Assembly: GCF_028009165.1 (NCBI RefSeq)
Contig: NC_079243.1
Coordinates: 3,224,001 to 3,288,000 of the forward strand
Origin: Akanthomyces muscarius
Taxonomy: Eukaryota; Ascomycota; Sordariomycetes; Hypocreales; Cordycipitaceae
Direction of reading: 5' to 3'
Length of the DNA stretch: 64,000 nucleotides
The notes beneath the pieces are model-generated. The model was not told the origin of the DNA and searched no databases. It saw only the letters and a program-made list of their open reading frames with translations. Below are positions 10,987 to 21,546 of this stretch, in pieces. A program made the position numbers and the translations under genes. Position 1 is the first letter of the stretch. Every line of letters begins with the position of its first letter.

Positions 10987-13076
10987 GGTGACTGGTGGTT
11001 TATGGAACGAGGAATGAAGAGACAAAGATGAGAGGGTTGGAGATGATGTCGAATAAGAAGGGGTGGACAAGATGCGGATGAGACGGGCTTATATACACGG
11101 GTAAAGGCAGAGGGAGAGAATTAGGAGCCGCGGGAACTGACAAAGGTTACTGACACAAAGCTTTGAGAGAGCTTCATTCTTTTTACGTATCAGTTATCAG
11201 ACGACTTCACGCAACGACTTGCTAATCTAATCTGACGAGGGGCTCGCGCTAGACACAAAGTAAGATGTAAATAGCCGTTGCTGTCTCCAGGACAGCTTCC
11301 CCAAACATGCAAGCGCCCCGGCACGTCGGCTCAACAGCTTGTGGGTGGTAGTTCCGTCAACTGCGGCATGAAGCAAGATGTAACAATGGCATAGATGAGC
11401 CTCGGCATTCTGCCGCATCAGAAATAGCCCGTTTAGTCAAAGACAAAGAGGAGTGTATTCGTGGTAATAAGCTAGCTCGTGGCCGTCGCGGAGAGTCGAA
11501 CGACGATCCTCAAGGTCCACCTTCCTATCATGGCGTCGCGGCAGGTGTCGATGCGACACTGGCGTGGGCAGACCAATAAACTAGGGCTGCACGATTACTG
11601 CCGTACGCGAATATATGATTACCGTGGGGGGGCGAGGAGCGGTACCGGCGGCCGCCTGGTGGTGAGCTGATAACGAGTTCGCTTATAAGTCGATGGGGGG
11701 GTCTGGCTAACTAGAGAGGTGTTGATATGGGAAGGCGAGACTTGTGTGTGCGTTGAGAAGCGGGTTTCTATTCGATATTACTGAAACTGCGAATTGCGCA
11801 CGGCAACCAAAGATTGTGGCACTAAATCAGTCCGGCTTATGCGGGGGAGAAAGCAGCCATCGAACCAGCACCCGTTCTGTCGGTCTTGGTGATGTGTACC
11901 AACAGCCCCCGTCCTCTGGCTGATCCAACCCATAACTGGGTGACAATCCCGTGGTATCAAGATCGCAGTTTCCGTAAAACTGTCTTGAGTTTTGATAGAA
12001 CTACATATCCCCTTGGCATTGTACTCCCCGCACACTGATAGTCAGGTCAGCCGGAGATACCAACATGTCATGAAACCCAGTTGGTGCTCTTAGCGTTGCT
12101 AGCACCAATCGGGCAGGTCGGCCGGCTTCGACGGCAACCAAGCGCCTTGCTCTTCTTGGCAGGACACCTACACCGTGTAGCACGATGATTCCGAGTGTCG
12201 CATGTCTGCCTAATGATGTTGCCGTTTTTTGCGTCTTACTTTATAACTTCATGTAGGATATATTAGTCGTTGGCTCAAGAGAACAGCGGACGCCACGGAA
12301 AATAGTAACGTGGCTGCGCTAACCCAAGGATGCGATGCGACGCTGTCAGTGATAAATCTTGCTACCCCGGGTTTTTGTATATTGCATTTGCATGGACGGC
12401 TTCCTTTGTTAGGCTGCGCCCCTTGGACCGCGAAGTCGCACATCAACCTATTACAACGTAGCATATCAATAACGAGGGGAGGGAAAGCCCAACATAGCAA
12501 CAAACGTGAGAAGGTGAATTGCTGTCCGCCAGCGGGATCATCAACGTGACTCTTATAGTTCCAGGCCTTCTCTTCTTGGTCATCTCCCGGTTTGGCAGCT
12601 CCTCTGTGTCTTGACACGGCAGCCTTTGCGATATTTATTTCCGCCCATATACAAATACTCAAATGGCCCATCTTATATTTCGACCGATCAATTCAAATCA
12701 AAAGGTTTTGCGGAAGAATTCTTCTCTACTAATCCGCTTTCTTCGAGACTAGAGATAGCCCTTTAGACTCTCATGGAATGCCAATGCCGGGTCGCAAAGT
12801 GCAGCTATTCGTCTTCCTAGTCCCAAAATATAAACTAAAAACATGAGAAATTTCACATTTTTAGTACTTATATTACAAGTCTTGTCTAGTTTTAATACAT
12901 AGATTTACTATATTTTGCTTGACTTTTCTCTCGTAAACGTACAATTACCACCTATTCAGTTGAAATTTACCAAACCCCATAAAAACCTCACCACTAATTT
13001 TCTATCCTCACTTGAAGAAACCCGAAACTCATAACCCCGAACAAAAACACATGTAACGCAAAGTCTCGCGGGCACC
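10987..13076. other. Peptidase / YIH1 divergent intergenic region
   Basis: About 2.1 kb with the peptidase promoter at one end and a markedly AT-rich 200-base stretch (12820-13020) just before YIH1. The longest open frame, about 140 codons on the minus strand at 12249-12671, has no recognisable domain and ordinary non-coding composition. Nothing else can be supported. Confidence 0.45.
11088..11095 (-). promoter_or_regulatory. TATA box of the glutamic peptidase gene
   Basis: On the minus strand the sequence reads tatataag, about 100 bases upstream of the start codon and followed by a C/T-rich leader. Position and context fit a TATA element of a regulated secreted-protein gene. Confidence 0.55.
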
Positions 13077-13937
13077 ATGTCGGATGAGCTCCGCGACGAG
13101 GTCGAGGCCATCAACTCCATCTACGGCGACGGCAGCCTCGTGCCCCCCGCCGCCGCCAACGACGGCGTCTACATCCTGCAGCTCCCCGGCGACGCCGCCT
13201 CGTCGCTGCAGCTGCAGTTCCCGGCCCGCTACCCGGAGGCCGGCGGCCCGCCGTCGGTGCTCGGCGTGCAGCACAGCTCCCACGGGATCCGGGGCGCCGG
13301 CGCGCGCGACCTGCGGCTGTTCCGGGCCGCGCTGGCCGAGGTCCACCAGCCCGGCGCCGTGTGTCTGTTTGACGCGGTCGAGGAGTTTTCGCGGCGCCTG
13401 GACGAGGAGCTCGAAGCGTCCGCCGCCGCCGCCGAGGACAGCGACGACGACAAAGATGACAGAGAGGGTATGAATGCGTCGACGCGGCAGCAAGACGAGT
13501 TCGCCGCCGTCGACCTCGCGAGCCTGCCGCCGCCGCCGTGGACTCTGTCGGAGCAAGTCGTCGACGCCAAGTCGGCGTTTGTCGCGCACGTGGCGCGCGT
13601 CGACTCGCCGGCGCAGGCGCGGCTGTACGTCGCGCAGCTGCTCGCGAGCGACAAGCGCATCCGGAGCGCGACGCACAACATCACCGCGTGGCGCATCCGC
13701 GGCGAGGGCGCCGCGAGCTACCAGGACTGCGACGACGACGGGGAGGACGCGGCGGGCGGGCGCCTGCTGCACCTGATGCAGCTGATGGAGCTGTGGGACG
13801 CCATGGTCGTGGTGACGAGGTGGTATGGCGGGGTGAAGCTGGGCCCGCGGAGGTTCGCGGTGATTAATGCCGTGGCGAGGGACGGGTTTGTGAGGGCGGG
13901 AATGGTGCCGGAGAGCAGCAAGGGCAAGAAGAAGTGA
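13077..13937 (+). CDS. YIH1: YIH1/IMPACT family protein (RWD + IMPACT domain)
   Basis: Cytosolic regulator that in yeast and mammals competes with Gcn2 for Gcn1 through its RWD domain and so damps eIF2alpha phosphorylation in amino-acid starvation. The intronless gene encodes 286 residues. Residues 3-115 form the RWD domain (LRDEVEAINSIYGDGS near the start); an acidic Glu/Asp linker follows; residues about 150-275 form the UPF0029/IMPACT domain with HNITAWRI, QDCDDDGEDAAG and VVVTRWYGGVKLGPRRF. The tail is Lys-rich. Length is close to yeast Yih1. It lies tail-to-tail with the CASTOR-like gene, 265 bases apart. Confidence 0.92.
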   Translation: MSDELRDEVEAINSIYGDGSLVPPAAANDGVYILQLPGDAASSLQLQFPARYPEAGGPPSVLGVQHSSHGIRGAGARDLRLFRAALAEVHQPGAVCLFDAVEEFSRRLDEELEASAAAAEDSDDDKDDREGMNASTRQQDEFAAVDLASLPPPPWTLSEQVVDAKSAFVAHVARVDSPAQARLYVAQLLASDKRIRSATHNITAWRIRGEGAASYQDCDDDGEDAAGGRLLHLMQLMELWDAMVVVTRWYGGVKLGPRRFAVINAVARDGFVRAGMVPESSKGKKK

Positions 13938-14202
13938 TTGGCTGTCGTCGAGTAGTCGGAGTAATAATGTGAGAATGGCCGTGGGTTAGACAGGTTGGCT
14001 AGATGTGGGAAACGAAACTTGGAGACGGGGTTCTTGTACATAGAATGGTCCTGTATATAAAGAGGAGAATGGTTTCATATTGGACAAGGAGAATACACCA
14101 AAAATGCAGAGAGAATACTATATGGTATCGTACATGCCCGCTAAACGCCAATTTTCGATGCCAAGTTACAAGTTTTTGAGAGAAACAGAAGAAAAAAGAA
14201 CG

Positions 14203-15591
14203 TCATGAGACGAGCTCGGCCATTTCCATGCAGTTATCCAGAATCGACAGCGCGCGCTCCGCTTGCTCCTGGGGCAGCACGACAGCACTGGCCCTCGCCG
14301 TCGACAGGTACGACATTTCCAGCATGTTGCGGACCTTCATCTCCTGCACCAGCTTGCCGGCGACGCCCGACACGATGCCCGTCACCTCGGACGGCAGGTT
14401 CTCCAGGTTCAAAAAGATGGGAACCAGCGTCGTGTTGAAGTCGCCCACCACGGAGTCGCCAAAGAGCGACAGCAGCTTCTTGTCCATGAGCACCGAGGGC
14501 GGGTCCTCCTCGGCCAGCGTCACCGACAGGAACTTGGGCTGCGAGACGAGCGCCGACACGATGCAGTTGAAGAGGCGCGGGTCGACGCCGTCGGCCCACG
14601 TCGTCGCGCGGCGGGCCTCGGGCAGCGAGCTCTTGCGGCGGTTGGGCGACGGGTAGCAGTTGTAGCCGCCTGGCAGCTGGGAGACGTCGCGGCCGCCGGC
14701 GAGGAGCAGCTCGAGGTGGGTGTCGACAAAGGGGGCGACGTTGCGCTTCTTGAGCAGCTCAAACGTCTTGCGCTGGAGCTCGGCGATGCTGGCGGGCGGG
14801 GTGTCGGGGGCGGAGAAGCGGACGTGGTGGCCGTGCTTGTACGAGGCCTGGTTGAAGAAGCGGTTGTCCTCGAGGCAGTCGAAGCCGCGGGCGGAGAGGG
14901 CGTCGATGACGCGCGGGCGCTCGTGGGTGGGCGCGAGGATAAAGTCCGAGTAGTAGGTGGTGAGGAAGAAGATGGGGATGCCGGCGAGGGCGAGCGGCGA
15001 CGAGAGCTCCATGACGCGGCCGGCCGGGTCGAGGCTGGCGGCGATGACGCACAGGATCATGTAGGTGTCGGCCGAGATGTGCACCTGGGTGCGGAGGTGC
15101 GCGGGCAGGCGCTCGACGACGGGGAGGAAGACGTTGGCGGCCCATGAGGCGTGCACGACGAGGGAGACCTCGATGGGCGTGATGGAGATGTTGAGGAAGC
15201 GGTGCTGCTGGTCGGGTGTCAGGCCGTCGAGCTCGTGCTCGGGCGCGTGGTCGGAGATGTTGAGGTCCTGCGTCTGCGGGATGAGGGTGCGGATGATGGG
15301 TTGGACGAGGAAGGAGTAGAGTTCGTGGGGGAAGTAGATGAGGTTGTAGGAGCCTTTCTAAGAGGTGTCAGTATTTGTTTCTAAGAGTGGAATTGATGAC
15401 AAGGAATTTCGGTAGAATTGTCTACAAATTGGTCATGCTGGTAGTGGTTCCGGTGGTTTTGGGTGTGACAGGGCTGTCGACGCCGTTGTCGGAGCGAGCC
15501 GAGAAGGGTTCGCGATGTAGTGGGGGAGCGTTTGCAGGGAAGATGAAAAGAGGTGAGATGGGCGTACCAGGAGGGAGACTTGGGCGTCCAT
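14203..15591 (-). CDS. ACT-domain protein, CASTOR-like
   Basis: Protein related to the ACT-domain amino-acid sensors of the CASTOR family (arginine sensing upstream of TORC1 in animals). Exon 15591-15568 encodes only MDAQVSLL; a 210-base intron (15358-15567) joins in phase 0 to exon 15357-14203, giving 392 residues. Evidence is the ACT-like pattern LALAGIPIFFLTTYYSDFILAPT near the middle, a preceding predicted beta-rich ACT half beginning at IEVSLVVHASW, and a C-terminal part with LFNCIVSALVSQPKFLSVT and a second hydrophobic beta pattern. The fungal proteins are uncharacterised; arginine binding here is inference. The short first exon rests on phase and on strong splice signals, and is less certain than the rest. 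Confidence 0.7.
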
Positions 15592-17958
15592 CGCGGCGAC
15601 TGCAGCAATCGCGCTGAATTGGGGAGAAGAGAATTCCCTGCCAATGTTGTTCTTGTGTGTCGAAGAGAAAGGATCCAAAAGGTTGTAGTGAAGTCGGTAA
15701 TGTTGTGGCTGCCGAACGGGTTCCTTATCGCGACAGATGGACACGCACAAAAGTGGTGCTGCCGCTAACTAGTTGGCCACGCTACTCCGCAGGGTCTGAC
15801 AGCGAACGGCGCAGGGAATTGGAATTATCGATCGGGTTTTGCTTTTGCTGACTCGAAGCTAGGCGCAGCCAACGAAGATGTGTGGTCGCACGAGGCTTTG
15901 CGCAAAGAAGGACGGCTGACGGTGATGTGGTTTCTTGTGTGACCAAGACACGCCTCGATGTGGCGCAGGATCAAAGACGAGATAGAGAGAGCGAGGGGGA
16001 GGAAAAGAGTAAAGCGAGTAGATTGGGAAAAAAATATAGGGAAAGACGTCGAGTCAAGGCGGTCCGAGACTGGGGCGACGGGCACGCCACTGAATTTACC
16101 AGTATTTAGTTGTTAGGCTGAAGTGGGTAACGTAAAGAGAAAGATGTCGTTGCTGGTAGTATTTTAATTGGGATGCGATAAGAAAATCGTCGAGAGGGAG
16201 CGGGAGAGAAAGGGAAGATCAAGGTGGGCACTGGTCTGTTTTTATCGTGCTTTTTCCTGCAGTCTGCATGCAAACTTGTATCTGTTGTTTCCTACTAGTT
16301 AGTAGCTGTCCAATAACCAGATGTATGCTTTGTTTCCCGAACCCGCATCCTGCATTGCATTGCATCGTCGTCCACCACCTCCCCCCCGCTGTGATGTGGC
16401 GTCTGCGCGCAGCCAGCCTAAAAGAAAAATGACGTCTTGCCAAATGCCAAATAGCGGCGCCCCTCGCAGTTGTCAGGAGAGACAAGAAAGAAGCCACCTG
16501 ACGGTGTCCAAGTCCAGCATCATCCATCTTCGCGTGCACGCATGTCCATCATTGCCCCGGAACGATTGGTGCTCCTCGGTTATGCCAGCGCGCACAGACA
16601 GCAAGGCGGAGCTTATTACTGCATACTCGGCCGACCAGGGCACCTGTAGTCACGATCCGAAAAGTACATTAGTAGCGAGCATTGGAAACGGTTTGTCTGC
16701 CTCACATACCGGTCCTCGAGATACCGCCACCTCCCCCTTGCGCATCCCGTCCCTCTCTCTCTCTTCATTCTAAAACAACCCTGTCGGATGGGCAGCAATA
16801 CATGCCCCCAATCTGGCTCACTAACCAACCCCGCCATCGCTTACAGTTTAGCAATCCTTGCACAGATTTGCCAGCGAATGTACCCTTATCGGACCCTTGT
16901 TTCACTCAGAGTGTGGGGTAAATAAGCCATGCAACCCCCCCTCCGTCCTGCCACGACAGACTCGACGCTGCTACCTTGTAATCTGCTAGCCCAGAGGCGT
17001 TCGCTAACGTAGTTATTGGTAGCTGCTGTACGCAGGTATATTGAGTCAAACTGGTCTTGGACCCTGATGGATTCCTCTCTTTTTCGGACTCCTACCCCAG
17101 CTCCCTGCGCGGCCTTCCTCCCGCTCCCGCACCCTGCCAACTAAGCCCAATCCGCGGCCCTCATCCGAACCCAACCAACGCGACAAGAAAATAAAATAAA
17201 AAGCCCGCCGTTACACATGTCTCACCACCATGTTCGAGGCATCGCTCGGAATCACGCCGGCTGCCGCTCCACCTGCCCTTTCGTTTGCGCCTCGTCATCC
17301 GCCATCCCAGTCTCCTGGTTGGCCGACTCGGCTGCTTATTTGTGATCAGTCACCGGCAGAGCAAGGGTTGGGCGTCTATGTGATTGCCTATTCTGGCAGA
17401 GCAGAAAAAGCCACTCGCTCACTTTTTCCCCCCCAGTTTCCGTCAACGTCTCCCCCATTCCGTCTCTACCCTCCTTCTCTTACCTCGATGTGGCCGATCT
17501 GTCGCATGGCCCCAAGGCGTCAAATTCATCAACAGTCGTGGCCGAGGAGGAACAACCTATCTCTACCTAGTCAACCTGCTCTTGGGCTGCCGTGACCGCA
17601 CAATATCCGTCGCAGTCCGCGTGAAGCTGCTACGCTGCTGCCTTTGTCCGCCCCTCACGCCTCTATCACATTCACAGAAAATAGTCAAATTGATAGGCTG
17701 GGTGGGGAGCGATGCTTATGCGATAGACTGGCGACGTGTCTCGTCTGCTCGTAGTAAATGTTGATTGTTGACCATATTGCGAGCATGCCGGTGGATTAAC
17801 AAGGAGAAAGGGCGTCGTCACTACCTGCGCATATCATGTCAATCTTTCTTTGACGCTCTTGAGGTCCGCAAGTAGGGAGTATATGGTGTAAGAACTTGCC
17901 CATACTGAGCCTTGGCCAGACTCGTTGCCCTCACCCTCAGCTCGGCCTTGCAGTCGCA

Positions 17959-18695
17959 TTACGAGGCATTCGAAGGGGTTGGGGGAGTGTATAAAAGGGT
18001 CCAGCTTATACCATTCGGCGTTAGTGAGAAAGTCCTACTTGTATTCATCATTTTCATCCAGAATTTCCCATACGCCAACACCCCACCAAATAAGAGAGCC
18101 CTGATCAGAAGGTTAATGACGTGGCAGCGAGTACAGCATGATCGCGGATCCATCGAGCCGAATGAGCGCTGCAGCGATTCGAGACATTTTCCATTATCAG
18201 CAGCGTTGTTCGTAGCCAAGGAGTCGAGCTTCTCGTCGATAATGTACTGCAGTATGACCGGCTTTACTAGTGCTGCCAGGTCAACCGCCCTTATGCCCGC
18301 CGCGTCGTCGTGGAAAGCCGAGGACAAGTGTTCGAGGGCTGCTATTGCTGTCGACAGATTGGTGTAAATAGCGATAGAGTCTCGGCGGATGAGGGTGTGC
18401 TATCTATTAATTAGCAAATTAATGTAACTTTGTGTTGTCGACAAATTGGTGTAAATAGCGATAGAGTCTCGGCGGATGAGGGTGTGCTATCTATTAATTA
18501 GCAAATTAATGTAACTTTGTGCATACCTGACCAATTTGACGAGCCAACGGCAAGTGTGCCGCCAGGAGATTCTTTACCTATTAGGAGAGTGTCGAACGGT
18601 GCGTCGGCGACAAGCGTGCAAATGAGGGCTTGCCATGCGTGAGTAAACTCGGATAGTCGCCGTGTCCGTAACTTCTTGGTAGCAAAGCGCAGCAT
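17959..18695 (-). pseudogene. Probable gene relic of unknown family
   Basis: On the minus strand the stretch 18400-18150 encodes a coding-like run (TLIRRDSIAIYTNLS, then LEHLSSAFHDDAAGIRAVDL, VKPVILQYIIDEKLDSLA) with amphipathic periodicity and no stop. Upstream, 18695-18540 encodes a second plausible piece (MLRFATKKLRTRRLSEF...). Between them an 86-base unit is duplicated in tandem, carrying stop codons in every useful frame and an intron-like 3' end (gctaattaatag). I read this as a small gene broken by duplication and decay. No family was recognised, and a still-functional multi-intron gene is an alternative. Confidence 0.35.
18349..18521. repeat. Tandem duplication, two 86-base copies, period 87
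   Basis: Copy 1 (18349-18434) and copy 2 (18436-18521) are identical except for g18357 versus a18444. Each copy starts with tgtcgaca and ends with gtaactttgtg. Near-identity indicates a recent event that escaped or post-dated RIP-type mutation. Confidence 0.95.
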
Positions 18696-19819
18696 AATGA
18701 CTCGGTCGAACGGATAGTGGTGACAAATCTCCCGTCATCTGCGAATACTTACTTGTACGAGTGCTAAATACATCTAATATCCGCTGACAGCTGTAAAACC
18801 GGCATGATGCCGAGGGAGCTGCAGAAAATTTTGCCACTCGGAGCGTCTGGATTCATTTGGATGACAGTAATTATGTTCCACTCCAGCTACAGAATCACGC
18901 ATTTACAGCCAGCCACGCCTCGCCACTGCGCACATACAGCGATTCAAAAATAATAAAAACATCCCTGTCCAATGATAATGTACATGTATGTAGCGTCGCA
19001 GCGGCACACATGTTTTAGCACCGGCCCGGCCCGAATTTAGCCTCACCACGGTCTGAAGCAGCAGCGTTCACTGCGCAAGCCTCGGGCTATGTGCTGCATG
19101 TGCCAGATTGTATTATGCAACATGTAGTTCGTCCCCTGTTTTTCTTTGGCCGCTTTGCGCATCGTCATTGCGGCGAGGCTTCACTGCTTAGCCTGCACAT
19201 CAGCTAAGTAGTTTGGCGCATTTTATCATCTACATCCGCGAGATGCTGAGCAGGTAATGCAGCATTCCCGGATGCTCTGGTCTGCCATCCACCCACGTTA
19301 TGGTGCTCAAAGCGACAAATGCAGCTCGTGCAGACGCCTGTCAAGATTTCGCTAGCATATCAGGGCCTTGGATAGCCCAGTGTCACATATCATGCGTCGC
19401 TTATATGAAGGGTTCATGTCAGCTAGCCACTGTAGCTGGACCGTCCGTCATCCGGTGCAGACATCCGAGACATGGTGACGCGAGTCTGCAGCAATTTTCT
19501 AAACGCAAAGCTAGGCCTAGAACCTCGACCCATCTCTGAGTCCTGCATACGCTGGATTGTTGTACAATGTGCGGCAACGACGCTGCTCAGTCGACCACCT
19601 GAGGCCTACTCTTTACTAATGTGCCGTAGCTTTGTGCCTTTCAGTGGGCATGAAGATGCGGAGAAGAGAGAATGATTGGACGCGAGAAGACAGCTCAGAT
19701 GCATCGCTTACGTGGCAGATTGAACTTTGCGGGCTGTCTAGCAGAAACAGGGTTCAACGGCAACGTTCTTCCAAAGAGTATACGTTGTCTTTTCTGTGAT
19801 CAGTACTGGAATACCTCTC

Positions 19820-19827
19820 TATAAAAG
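19820..19827 (+). promoter_or_regulatory. TATA box of the PAN-like secreted protein gene
   Basis: The sequence tataaaag lies 117 bases before the start codon, followed by a leader rich in C, T and A ending in ttcaacATG. Placement is typical for a strongly regulated fungal secreted-protein gene. Confidence 0.6.
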
Positions 19828-19936
19828 ACCAAGACATACCCGTCACCTCGATAATGCCATACTCAATCACGCTACTTTAGCTTACAAATACCCTTCTTCC
19901 TTGCTACTCAAAACTGCTCGCTCACTTTTATTCAAC

Positions 19937-20844
19937 ATGAAGTTCAACACTCTTGCCCTTCCAGCTGTCGCTGTCCTCTTCTGGGGTGTCGCATCCGAGG
20001 AAGTCAACAAGGCAGCCGACGGAAATTGGTGCCCTGCATGCAGTGGTCAGTGGACGGCCTGCCCTCTTCTTCAACTGTTCCATCTCTAAAACGGCATAGG
20101 AGTCAAATACACCGACCCAAAGACAAACTGCGTTGGCTGCTGCCCGGTTGGCTAGTGAGTGCTTTCCATCACGCGCATTTTCATGTCAAAGTCCTTCGGA
20201 CTAGCTGTACTGGGGGAGCGGACCGCCCAACAGTTTTGATAAATTGATGCATCGTCAATAGACCCGCTGACGTTGGCTGCCTGATAGTTACTTCCAAGGT
20301 TGCGCAAAGGGGCCTGCCCCCATCACCGACCCCAAGTGTCCCGCCGACGACAACAAGGTTTATACCGCTCCCAACGGCCGCAAGTTCACGATTCTATGCG
20401 ATAGGGCCAACAATGGTGCCGCAGGTACCGGCCCTGACTGTAAGTGATGTTTCTTTTCTTGCTGGATGAGCAACATATTGCTAAAGTGTGGATTTCTAGT
20501 GCCGACTTACCCTGGTACGCCCAAGACTTGCGCCGAAACATGTGCCGCAGCCGCTGCATGTGACAAAGTCGCCGTCGGGTACGGCTACTGCTACCCATAT
20601 GTAAGCACCCATTTTCTTCTCTCTGCCAGGCCCACCCTTTGCTGTGTTATGGAACTTATGGTGAAATAAAACCCTGCAACTACTCACACGAAAGTTCTAG
20701 TCTGCGGCCAGTACCGTGTCTCTCAACCACCCAAGAGGTCCCGGCATCGTTTCTTTCATCCCCTTCGTTGAGGGCAAGGCTGCTACTGTTGACATACCTG
20801 CTACAGATGACAAGCCTGCTACAGGTGGCATTCCTATGCTGTAG
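19937..20844 (+). CDS. Small secreted Cys-rich protein, PAN/Apple-like
   Basis: Five short exons, 19937-20045, 20100-20154, 20288-20439, 20500-20600 and 20701-20844, join in frame with good GT-AG borders to 186 residues. Residues 1-20 form a signal peptide (MKFNTLALPAVAVLFWGVAS). Twelve cysteines follow (32, 35, 47, 50, 51, 60, 72, 92, 116, 120, 126, 136), an even number as in disulfide-rich secreted proteins. The pattern GRKFTILCDR ... TCAETCAAAAACDKVAVGYGYCY resembles the fungal PAN/Apple-like core, a carbohydrate- or protein-binding fold. The N-terminal CxxC and VGCCPVGYYFQGC part is not recognised. The tail repeats PATDDKPATGG. No catalytic motif; an extracellular or effector-type role is only a guess. 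Confidence 0.75.
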
Positions 20845-21546
20845 TACAGTAGTGTCAAACGAGGCGCCGCCAGCATGAAGAAGGTAAAGGGACAGATGAC
20901 AAGATGTAGTGTCGTGGTAGCGAAGATATAGCTGATAGTTATCTACAATGACTATATTGATCACTGAAGAAGGCAAAGCCCTCTTTCAGCCTATGCGCAG
21001 CTCTCTCGCAGCTTTGTTGTGTTCCTTCAGCCTTGGTGACGGCCAACGACCTCGCCCTCAGCCGAGCTGAGGGTGAAACGTCAGTCCATGGCCGGGTGTG
21101 CAGACGTCACTAAGCAGGTGTCATCAACACGTCACATTGGTACGAAGAGGACAATTAGGGAACGGCAAGCAACTATCAATTACAGAAGTCGTTCACAGGT
21201 AGTCACCGGAAGCTCTCTCAGGTATGCCACTACCACAAGCTCCACAGCGGCGTCACGGGAGCGTCAACTAGCAAAACGAAAACATCACAGATTCTTGGTA
21301 ATTTTTCCGACGGGGATTTTATCTACTATGATCAATGCTTCAGTCTCTATTCATTTCCATCTTCCAAACCTTGTCGACCGATACCCAGCATCGGTCAACA
21401 TGATATTTTGCCAACCCATTTATCCTCTCTTCTAACGAGGCACCAACTTCGCTATACCGCCGTATCCGTGAGCATGCCAGATCTAGCTATTTAATGACAT
21501 TGTTCTATATTTTCTTTTATCAAACCATGCACCGCCCCTTAGCCCT
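20845..21546. other. Intergenic, convergent 3' ends
   Basis: About 700 bases between the 3' ends of the PAN-like gene and the METTL25-like gene. Contains only short frames without features; no RNA gene or repeat seen. Confidence 0.45.

Larger units (their letters stand above)
15592..19936. other. Gene-poor region with a gene relic
   Basis: Over 4.3 kb without an intact gene. Reading frames are short and overlapping. It contains a coding-like minus-strand relic (17959-18695) and an exact-period tandem duplication (18349-18521), both listed separately. Stretches at 16.2-17.7 kb are C-rich on the plus strand without coding pattern. The last 120 bases hold the promoter of the PAN-like gene. Confidence 0.45.

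Noticed and set aside
12249..12671. 140-codon minus-strand frame in the peptidase/YIH1 gap
   Set aside because: No recognisable domain, no splice-linked extension, ordinary intergenic composition.
14263..15147. Plus-strand open frame of 294 codons
   Set aside because: Antisense to the CASTOR-like exon, with skewed Gly/Val/Arg composition and no domain.
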